From Faecalibacterium sp. (GTDB lineage: Bacteria > Bacillota > Clostridia > Oscillospirales > Ruminococcaceae): 6,708 bases of DNA. The number at the start of each line of letters is the position of its first letter. Position 1 is the first letter of the stretch. A program made the translations under genes and the position numbers. Under the pieces are notes generated by a model. That model was not told where the DNA came from. It worked only from the letters and a program-made list of their open reading frames with translations, and made no database searches. Location: positions 1 through 6,708 of the forward strand of contig JAHHRK010000083.1 in the NCBI GenBank assembly GCA_020025795.1, in the 5' to 3' direction. Below, piece by piece: positions 1 to 5,481 of this stretch.

Positions 1-1319
1 GCACACCACACGGTTTCCAGCATATCCGGCTCAATCACCGGCGCATCCTGGTGGAAGGTAAACTTCACGCCGGCATCCAGCGCGCTCTTTGCTGCGCTGA
101 TATGATTTGCACGCTCCGCACCAAAGTTGCGCAGATGCACATCACCCCAATGATATACATGTGCTACAAAGAAGGACACCATTGCACCCAGCTTTGCAGC
201 ACGGGGCAGCTGGTCACGGCCCATCAGCTGGCCATGAATGATAACCGGGCGCAGATTTTTCAGCTGCGGTTCTTTTTGTTCCGCCTGTTCCAGGCAGCGC
301 AGGTACTGTTCTGCTGCTGCATCGCCATTGCAGTGGCCCAGCAGCTGCGTATTCTTTTTACCCGCCAGCAGGAAAGCATTCTCCAGTGCTTCGTCCGTCA
401 TGGTAGGATAGCCGCAGTATTCCGTCTCGCCTTCATAAGGCTGGCGCATCCATGCGGTACGTCCCTGAGGCGAACCATCCAGCAGCACCTTGATGCCACC
501 CACATGAATATGCGGGTCCATATCAGGGCCGCTCAATGCTTTTTCTACATCTTCATAAGAATCCGGTGCAACATACAGCAGTACATCCAGTTTCATTGTC
601 CCGGACTTGGACAGCATTTGATACATGGGAATCAGTTCCCGAACGACCATGCCTTCCTGTACAGTAGTGATGCCATAGGATGCATATTTGTCCTGCGCAC
701 GCTTCATCGCGTTCAGCATCACATCCATCTCCGGCAGCGGAACACGCTTAATGGCTTCGATGAACGCATTTTCCTCCATATAGCCAGTCAGTTTGCCGTC
801 CTTGACCTCAATGCGGCCACCCGCCGGGGCTTTTGTTTTCGGCGTATAACCCAGCTTTTTCAGTGCCAGAGAGTTGAGCAGACCCATATGACCGGACTTG
901 TGATGCACCACAACCGGATTCTCCGGTGCCATAGCATCCAGTTCTTCCAGCGTGATGTTCTTTTGTTCGGGCAGCAGGTTGTGGTCATAGTCACATGCCT
1001 GAATCCATGCGCCCGGCTTTACATGATTTTCCTGAATGAATGCTGCAAACCGTGCTTTCATTTCCGTCGGGTCCTTTGCTTCGTCCAGAGAAACTTGCAG
1101 CAAAGAGTTTGCTACCTGAATAAAGTGGCTGTGGGGGTCCACAAAGCCGGGCATCATCACTGCACCGTGCAGATCTTTTTGTTCACAGTCGGGTGCCTGC
1201 CGCAGCAGTTCTTCTTTCGAGCCAACTGCCAGGATCTTGTCATCCTCAATCAACAGGGCTTCGGCGTATAACGGGTCCGCCATGGTCAGAATCGTGCCAC
1301 CATAAAACAATGTTTTCAT
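1..1319 (-). CDS. YtcJ-like metal-dependent amidohydrolase, C-terminus cut by window edge
   Basis: Predicted cytoplasmic amidohydrolase-superfamily enzyme (YtcJ/cd01300-like), probably hydrolysing an amide or related bond; the substrate cannot be told. The visible 439 residues start MKTLFYGGTILTMADP, the small beta-sandwich typical of these enzymes, followed by PGFVDPHSHF with metal ligands H63 and H65. GGIKVLLDGS (274-283) carries the likely carboxylated or metal-bridging K277. HCNGDAA gives H329, RPVIIHGQ gives H362, and HQDAPV supplies the expected acidic residue D425. The family is usually about 530 to 550 residues, so roughly the last 100 lie outside the window. The ATG at 1319 is chosen because GAAGGAG (complement of 1329-1335) lies 9 bases upstream; an ATG 8 bases earlier is out of frame and reads only three codons. 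It is transcribed divergently from the cardiolipin synthase gene. Family assignment is firm and function within it is open. Confidence 0.9.
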   Translation of the reverse strand, partial: MKTLFYGGTILTMADPLYAEALLIEDDKILAVGSKEELLRQAPDCEQKDLHGAVMMPGFVDPHSHFIQVANSLLQVSLDEAKDPTEMKARFAAFIQENHVKPGAWIQACDYDHNLLPEQKNITLEELDAMAPENPVVVHHKSGHMGLLNSLALKKLGYTPKTKAPAGGRIEVKDGKLTGYMEENAFIEAIKRVPLPEMDVMLNAMKRAQDKYASYGITTVQEGMVVRELIPMYQMLSKSGTMKLDVLLYVAPDSYEDVEKALSGPDMDPHIHVGGIKVLLDGSPQGRTAWMRQPYEGETEYCGYPTMTDEALENAFLLAGKKNTQLLGHCNGDAAAEQYLRCLEQAEQKEPQLKNLRPVIIHGQLMGRDQLPRAAKLGAMVSFFVAHVYHWGDVHLRNFGAERANHISAAKSALDAGVKFTFHQDAPVIEPDMLETVWC

Positions 1320-1372
1320 GTGTTCATGCTCCTTCTGTCTGTTTTTAATCCTGCTTCAGAGTATATTGCCAT

Positions 1373-1391
1373 ATCATGAACGATTCGCGAT
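1373..1391 (-). promoter_or_regulatory. Imperfect dyad at the predicted amidohydrolase transcription start
   Basis: On the minus strand the 19 bases ATCGCGAATCGTTCATGAT have the form ATC-N2-GAA-N3-TTC-N2-GAT, with six of nine base pairs symmetrical around the central C. It begins just downstream of the predicted -10, so a protein bound here would block the predicted transcription start. This is an operator-like pattern only; no known regulator site is recognised. Confidence 0.25.
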
Positions 1392-1396
1392 GGAAT

Positions 1397-1425
1397 TTTA
1401 TATAAAATGAAAACAATTCCGTCAC
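1397..1425 (-). promoter_or_regulatory. Candidate promoter for the amidohydrolase gene
   Basis: Read on the minus strand there is GTGACG (1420-1425), a 17-base spacer, then TATAAA (1397-1402), giving four and five matches to the sigma-70/SigA consensus with ideal spacing. The spacer contains TTGTTTTCA (1408-1416). The region is rich in symmetry: a 14-bp perfect AT palindrome at 1395-1408 and GGAATT/AATTCC arms at 1392-1397 and 1415-1420. The start of transcription would fall near 1390, about 70 bases before the ATG. Prediction by eye only. Confidence 0.5.
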
Positions 1426-1472
1426 GCCGTTCTCTTTATCCCTATTTTACTACAACTTGCTGTGTTTTGCGC

Positions 1473-1501
1473 TTTTTTATTTGTTTTCAATGTAGTATAA
1501 T
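1473..1501 (+). promoter_or_regulatory. Candidate promoter for the cardiolipin synthase gene
   Basis: A perfect -10 hexamer TATAAT at 1496-1501 lies 40 bases before the ATG. The only candidate -35 at 17 bases is a T-run (TTTTTT, 1473-1478), which matches the consensus poorly, so activity may depend on the AT-rich surroundings or on a regulator. The -10 sits in the middle of a perfect inverted repeat (described separately). Confidence 0.55.
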
Positions 1502-1509
1502 GAAAACAA
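1481..1509. repeat. Perfect 9-bp inverted repeat over the cls -10 element, operator-like
   Basis: TTGTTTTCA (1481-1489) and TGAAAACAA (1501-1509) are exact reverse complements separated by 11 bases that hold nearly all of the TATAAT box. The right arm begins on the last base of the -10. The centre-to-centre distance of the two arms is 20 bases, about two helical turns, which suits a dimeric regulator. A third copy of the same 9-mer lies at 1408-1416 in the divergent promoter. It has no T-tract, so it is not a terminator. A repressor-site role is inferred from geometry alone. Confidence 0.45.
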
Positions 1510-1540
1510 GACAAATTTTTTATAGAAAGGGGCTTGTCAA

Positions 1541-3133
1541 ATGATGGATTCCAAGGCCGATGCCAAGGATACCATCGGAATTTCCCTGCTTCAAAAAGGA
1601 CGAAAAGGCATCACGCGTGTACTTTTCAGCCGCATGGGCCTGATTTTAGTTCTGCTTCTGGCTCAGCTTTTCTTTCTGTTCAGTGCATTCCGTTGGTTTG
1701 AAGAGTTTCTGCCGCACATCTATGGCGGTGCGATACTCTTTTCCGCTTTTATGGTTCTGTATTTGCTCAACAGCAATCTGGACGCTTCTGCAAAAATCAC
1801 ATGGCTTGTGGTTATTATGCTGCTGCCCGCGTTCGGCGCCTGTCTGTATCTCTTTATTGAGGGAGATGTAGGCCACCGCGCCCTGAAAAAGCGTGCCCAG
1901 CAAATCACCGAAGAAACCCGAAGCGAGTTGCCGCAAAATTCAGAGGTTTCTGCCCAGCTGCAACAAACCTCACCAGGCTCTGCCGCGCTGGCGCACTACA
2001 TCGCGCATACTGGCTGCTATCCGGTGTACAACCATACCAATGTCACCTACTTCCCGCTTGGCGAGGATAAGTTCGAGGAGATGCTGGTTCAGCTGGAAAA
2101 GGCCGAAAAGTTTATCTTCCTGGAATACTTCATTGTAAGCGAAGGTGTAATGTGGGGCCGCATTCTGGAAATTCTGGCGCGCAAAGCGGCGCAGGGTGTT
2201 GAAGTACGCATGATGTACGACGGCACCTGTGAATTTTCCAACCTGCCTCATGACTATCCGGAACTCCTGCGCAACCTGGGTATCCAGTGCAAAATGTTTG
2301 CACCTGTACTGCCTTTTGTTTCTACCCATTATAATTATCGTGACCACCGCAAGATTTTAGTCATCGACGGCAAAGTTGCCTTCACCGGCGGCGTCAACCT
2401 GGCCGATGAATACATCAATCGTCAGGAACGATTCGGTCACTGGAAAGATACCGCCATCATGGTGGAAGGCGAAGCTGCACGCAGCTTTACCTTAATGTTC
2501 CTGCAGATGTGGTCCATCGACGAAAAGAACTGGGCAGATCCCAAGCCTTATCTCGAAGTTCCCACTGAACCTGCGGCCAAATCCAATGGCTTTGTTCTGC
2601 CTTATGGCGACTGCCCTGTGGATGATAATCGAGTCGGCGAACTGGTATACATCGATATTTTAAATCGCGCGCAAAAGTATGTTCACATCATGACACCGTA
2701 TCTGATTCTGGACGGCGAAATGGAAAATGCTTTGAAGTTTGCTGCGGCGCGTGGTGTAGATGTGCGCTTGATTCTGCCCGGCATTCCGGACAAGCGTATT
2801 CCGTATGCGCTGGCATATACCCATTATGCTTCCCTGTTGGAATCCGGTGTCAAGATTTATGAGTATACGCCTGGTTTTGTCCACGCCAAAGTTTTTGTTG
2901 CCGATGACCGCGAAGCTGTTGTGGGTACCATTAACCTGGATTATCGCAGCCTGTATCATCACTTTGAGTGTGCTGCATATTTGTATGATGTAAGCTGCAT
3001 TCCTCAAATTAAAGCTGACTTTGCACAAACGCAGGAAAAGTGCCGTGTGGTGACCATGGAAACATTACCCACTGAAAAATTGCCGCGCAAGCTTGCCGGC
3101 TTTGTTTTGAAGGCCTTGGCGCCGCTGCTCTGA
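1541..3133 (+). CDS. cls: Cardiolipin synthase (phospholipase D superfamily)
   Basis: Membrane enzyme that joins two phosphatidylglycerol molecules into cardiolipin plus glycerol. The 530-residue product has a basic N-terminal stretch, hydrophobic segments at about 32-50, 59-77 and 86-106, then two phospholipase D domains. The first HKD motif is HRKILVID (H269, K271, D276), followed by TGGVNLADEY. The second is HAKVFVAD (H448, K450, D455), followed by GTINLDYRSLYHHFE, a pattern typical of Gram-positive Cls. Length is slightly above the usual 480-515 because of about 30 N-terminal residues before the first membrane segment. Two ATG codons are adjacent; the first is preferred since AAAGGGG (1526-1532) is 8 bases upstream. 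The same-strand rhomboid-like gene follows after 177 bases. Both catalytic motifs are intact, so activity is expected. The bacterial symbol cls is used for the general family; which paralogue this is cannot be told. Confidence 0.95.
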   Translation: MMDSKADAKDTIGISLLQKGRKGITRVLFSRMGLILVLLLAQLFFLFSAFRWFEEFLPHIYGGAILFSAFMVLYLLNSNLDASAKITWLVVIMLLPAFGACLYLFIEGDVGHRALKKRAQQITEETRSELPQNSEVSAQLQQTSPGSAALAHYIAHTGCYPVYNHTNVTYFPLGEDKFEEMLVQLEKAEKFIFLEYFIVSEGVMWGRILEILARKAAQGVEVRMMYDGTCEFSNLPHDYPELLRNLGIQCKMFAPVLPFVSTHYNYRDHRKILVIDGKVAFTGGVNLADEYINRQERFGHWKDTAIMVEGEAARSFTLMFLQMWSIDEKNWADPKPYLEVPTEPAAKSNGFVLPYGDCPVDDNRVGELVYIDILNRAQKYVHIMTPYLILDGEMENALKFAAARGVDVRLILPGIPDKRIPYALAYTHYASLLESGVKIYEYTPGFVHAKVFVADDREAVVGTINLDYRSLYHHFECAAYLYDVSCIPQIKADFAQTQEKCRVVTMETLPTEKLPRKLAGFVLKALAPLL

Positions 3134-3150
3134 TTTGCTGGACAAACTGA

Positions 3151-3181
3151 AACATTTCGTGTCATCAACAAATGTTGACAC
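3151..3181. repeat. Overlapping short inverted repeats after cls
   Basis: Two alternative dyads share this stretch: AACATTT (3151-3157) with AAATGTT (3170-3176), and GTGTCA (3159-3164) with TGACAC (3176-3181). They cannot both form at once in RNA. The sequence after them is not T-rich, so this is a poor intrinsic terminator. It lies 17 bases after the cls stop and upstream of the next predicted promoter, so it could be an operator, an RNA 3' end structure, or chance. No canonical terminator follows cls. Confidence 0.3.
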
Positions 3182-3196
3182 TTCGTTGAGGTTGAA

Positions 3197-3225
3197 TTGT
3201 AAATCTTACTCTATACTAGTATTAT
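3197..3225 (+). promoter_or_regulatory. Candidate promoter for the rhomboid-like gene
   Basis: TTGTAA (3197-3202) and TATTAT (3220-3225) are spaced by 17 bases, with four and five matches to the housekeeping consensus. Two further TATACT hexamers (3212-3217 and 3223-3228) overlap but have no well-placed -35. The predicted transcript would have a leader of about 80 bases. The gene may also receive read-through from cls, since no strong terminator separates them. Confidence 0.45.
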
Positions 3226-3310
3226 ACTTTTCTTTTGAATGTATCACGGTTTCTCTCTGTTCCGCGTATACGATACAAATCCATATTTTATCAAGTAGGG
3301 GTGAATGCAA

Positions 3311-3964
3311 ATGAATAAAAATTGGCTTGATCGATTGGAACGCAAATACGGCAAGTACCATATTCAAAACCTGACCAACACCATCGTTTTTGGCATGGGA
3401 CTTGTTTATGCGTTGAATCTCATTCTTTTCAATGCAGCTTCTCTGCCGCTGAACTTTCTGATGGCCTTCGACCGCTCTGCCATTTTCCATGGACAGATTT
3501 GGCGTCTGATTACGTTTATCTTTCTTCCGCCCAATACTTCTTTGGTGTGGATTCTGCTCTCTCTGTACTTTTACTGGTTCGTTGGAAGCCAGCTGGAGAA
3601 ACAATGGGGCTCGTTCCGGTTTAATGTATTCTATTTCTGCGGTGTACTGGGAACCATCGTATCCGGTCTGATTACCGGTTACGCCACCAATCTTTTCCTG
3701 AATCTATCTTTGTTCCTGGCATTTTCGATTCTGTATCCCAACGTTGTTCTGCGCGTATTTCTTATCATTCCCATCGAAGTGAAGTATCTGGGCATGGTAG
3801 TTGCCGCAGCTCTGGTGCTGCTGTTCTTCCGATCTGGTTGGTCTGGCAAGCTGAGCCTGATTGTCTCCCTGATTAACCTGCTGCTGTTCTTTGGCGGCGA
3901 CTTGATGCGTACGATTAAAAACGCAAAACGCCGTTACGAATGGCGTCAGCAGTTCAAACGCTGA
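3311..3964 (+). CDS. Rhomboid/Derlin-like six-segment membrane protein lacking protease residues
   Basis: Integral membrane protein of 217 residues, probably of the rhomboid superfamily; its job is unknown. About six hydrophobic segments can be seen (near 20-40, 78-98, 104-125, 127-142, 157-174, 180-196) with a strongly basic C-terminal tail. GQIWRLITFIFLPP (61-74) matches the WR-containing first loop of rhomboids and Derlins, and FVGSQLEKQWGSFRF (90-104) matches the 'GSxLExxxGSxRF' stretch after the second segment. Where active rhomboids have GxSG, this protein reads TNLFLNL (126-132), and no His occurs after H60, so the Ser-His pair is absent. It is therefore more likely a pseudo-rhomboid than a protease. 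The start at 3311 is chosen because AGGGG (3297-3301) is 9 bases upstream; an in-frame ATG at 3305 is only 3 bases away. A hairpin follows the stop. Confidence 0.75.
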   Translation: MNKNWLDRLERKYGKYHIQNLTNTIVFGMGLVYALNLILFNAASLPLNFLMAFDRSAIFHGQIWRLITFIFLPPNTSLVWILLSLYFYWFVGSQLEKQWGSFRFNVFYFCGVLGTIVSGLITGYATNLFLNLSLFLAFSILYPNVVLRVFLIIPIEVKYLGMVVAAALVLLFFRSGWSGKLSLIVSLINLLLFFGGDLMRTIKNAKRRYEWRQQFKR

Positions 3965-3996
3965 TTTTTCTATCTGATCTAAACTTCTGCGTAAAA

Positions 3997-4035
3997 CAGC
4001 CGCCCACTTTTCCGCTTCAAAAAAAAGGGCGGCTG
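3997..4035 (+). terminator. GC-rich hairpin after the rhomboid-like gene, possibly a partial terminator
   Basis: CAGCCGCCC (3997-4005) pairs perfectly with GGGCGGCTG (4027-4035); within the loop TTTT can pair with part of an A-run to lengthen the stem. The downstream tail is CTTTGCTTC, a weak T-tract, so termination rightward may be incomplete. Read on the minus strand the tail is TTTTAC, also short. It starts 33 bases after the rhomboid-like stop and ends 33 bases before the next ATG. No clear promoter lies between it and that ATG, so read-through or processing is likely. Confidence 0.55.
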
Positions 4036-4068
4036 CTTTGCTTCACAGCACATACAGGGGGTATGTTC

Positions 4069-5403
4069 ATGTACTATTCGTTTTATGAAATCCTATGGCT
4101 TTTTCTAATTTACTCCTTCCTGGGCTGGATTGCAGAAACTGCGCTGGCCGCTGCAAAGAAAGGTCGTTTTCTTAACCGTGGCTTTCTGAGCCTGCCGTTC
4201 TCGCCGATTTACGGCTGCGGCTGGCTGCTGTTTGCCATCTTCCTGCCGGAATTGAAAGCCAATCCGTTCTATCTGTTCCTGGGCGGTATGATTCTGGCTA
4301 CCGGTCTGGAGCTGTTCACTGGCATTTTGCTGGAGCATTTGACCGGTCAAAAATGGTGGGATTACTCCTCCCAGCGTTTCCAGTTTGACGGGTACATCTG
4401 CCTGCCTTACGCTTTGATTTGGGGCGGTGCTGCGCTGGTCTGCCTGTTCTTCAGTGACGCGCTGCTGTTAGATTTGACTGCCTGGATTCCTGCTCTTGTC
4501 GGAGAAGTGTTGCTGCTTGTCATCTACATTCTGCTGGGCATCGACTTCTTGGTCAGTATCACCACTGTGCTTCATGTACGCCGCGAAATGCGTATTTCCC
4601 GGGAAATGTCCCAGCGCATGAAGCAGTTTACCGCCTGGCTCGATAACGCTGTAACGCGTGCTGTGCAAAAGCGTATCCGCAAAGCTTATCCCACCCTGTC
4701 TGATCCTGTCAACAAGGCCGAAGCTGAAGAAGCCAAGCCCACTTGCTTTGCTTCTGGTCTTTGCCTGCACAAGCTGATTATGCTGTTCTTCATCGCTGCT
4801 TTCCTGGGCGACATCATCGAAACCATTTTCTGCCGCATCACAGCCGGTTACTGGATGAGCCGCAGCAGTGTAGTCTACGGTGATTTTTCTATTGTGTGGG
4901 GCCTGGGTGCCGTGCTGCTCACCGTGATTCTGTATAAGCATCGCAATCGCAGCGATGGTTATGTTTTCCTGTTTGGTACGGTTTTGGGCGGCGCTTACGA
5001 GTATTTCTGCTCTGTTTTCACAGAACTGGTATTCGGCACTGTCTTCTGGGATTACAGCCATCTGCCTTTTAATTTGGGTGGACGAATCAACCTGCTGTAC
5101 AGCTTTTTCTGGGGCATCGCCGCTGTGGTTTGGCTCAAGCACCTGTATCCCCTGCTTTCCGGCTTGATTGAGCGCATTCCCATGCGGATTGGCGTTGTGC
5201 TGACCTGGGTGCTGGTTGTATTCATGAGCGTCAATATGGTGGTTTCCAGCCTTGCTATGTACCGCTATAACCAACGCCAGACCTCCAATGCTGCAACAGA
5301 CAATCCCGTCATGCAGTTCATCGATGAACATTTCCCCGACAGCCGCATTGAAAAGGTTTATCCCAATCTGATTCTGGTGGAAGACGATTCACCCGCTGAA
5401 TGA
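4069..5403 (+). CDS. Tandem PF06541 polytopic membrane protein (putative ABC-transporter permease)
   Basis: A 444-residue integral membrane protein with about ten hydrophobic segments, made of two PF06541 (CmpB-like, 'putative ABC-transporter type IV') units. Its biochemical role is not established and no ATPase gene is nearby. Unit 1 (about 5-167) has YSFLGWIAET, NRGFL, PIYGCGW, LELFTGILLEHLTG, WWDYS (96-100) and GYICLPYALIWG. Unit 2 (about 233-397) repeats the plan as AFLGDIIET, VYGDFSIVWGLG, YEYFCSVFTELVFG, FWDYS (326-330) and GRINLLYSFFWG. The join (about 170-232) is basic, probably helical and cytoplasmic. A soluble tail (about 407-444) holds MQFIDEHFPDSRIEKVYPN. The start at 4069 is preferred because AGGGGG (4056-4061) is 7 bases upstream; the in-frame ATG at 4063 is only one base from it, and a longer reading from 3940 would overlap the previous gene and run through a hairpin. 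It ends at a strong terminator. Confidence 0.85.
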   Translation: MYYSFYEILWLFLIYSFLGWIAETALAAAKKGRFLNRGFLSLPFSPIYGCGWLLFAIFLPELKANPFYLFLGGMILATGLELFTGILLEHLTGQKWWDYSSQRFQFDGYICLPYALIWGGAALVCLFFSDALLLDLTAWIPALVGEVLLLVIYILLGIDFLVSITTVLHVRREMRISREMSQRMKQFTAWLDNAVTRAVQKRIRKAYPTLSDPVNKAEAEEAKPTCFASGLCLHKLIMLFFIAAFLGDIIETIFCRITAGYWMSRSSVVYGDFSIVWGLGAVLLTVILYKHRNRSDGYVFLFGTVLGGAYEYFCSVFTELVFGTVFWDYSHLPFNLGGRINLLYSFFWGIAAVVWLKHLYPLLSGLIERIPMRIGVVLTWVLVVFMSVNMVVSSLAMYRYNQRQTSNAATDNPVMQFIDEHFPDSRIEKVYPNLILVEDDSPAE

Positions 5404-5412
5404 TACTTTTCT

Positions 5413-5453
5413 AAAACAAAAAGAGAGGACGCAATGTCCTCTCTTTTTGTTTT
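5413..5453. terminator. Perfect 18-bp bidirectional terminator between convergent genes
   Basis: The arms at 5413-5430 and 5436-5453 are exact reverse complements around the loop GCAAT. The GC core is GAGAGGAC/GTCCTCTC, flanked by A-runs on the left and T-runs on the right, so RNA made in either direction ends in a U-rich tail (CTTTTTGTTTTT on the plus strand). It lies 9 bases after the stop of the PF06541 gene and 28 bases after the stop of ugd on the other strand, so it can end both transcripts. Confidence 0.93.
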
Positions 5454-5481
5454 TATAGATTTCGTGCAATACTGCGAACGA

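Noticed and set aside
51..1271. Plus-strand open frame of 406 codons opposite the amidohydrolase gene
   Set aside because: The translation is rich in Cys, His and Gln with no recognisable domain, while the minus strand carries clear amidohydrolase motifs throughout. It is an antisense shadow.
1325..1327. Earlier minus-strand ATG before the amidohydrolase gene
   Set aside because: It reads only Met-Asn-Thr and then a stop, and it is one base from the ribosome binding site. The ATG at 1319 is in frame and well spaced.
1320..1540. Riboswitch or small RNA gene in the divergent intergenic region
   Set aside because: The region is AT-rich with short dyads only. I see no conserved riboswitch core, no stable long stem and no terminator.
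3940..4068. N-terminal extension of the PF06541 protein back to 3940
   Set aside because: It would overlap the end of the rhomboid-like gene and translate through the GC-rich hairpin, and it has no supporting ribosome binding site. The AGGGGG site fits the start at 4069.
4468..5331. Minus-strand open frame of 287 codons opposite the PF06541 gene
   Set aside because: The product is low-complexity-like (many His, Gln, Asn) without any domain, and the plus strand is clearly coding across the same bases.
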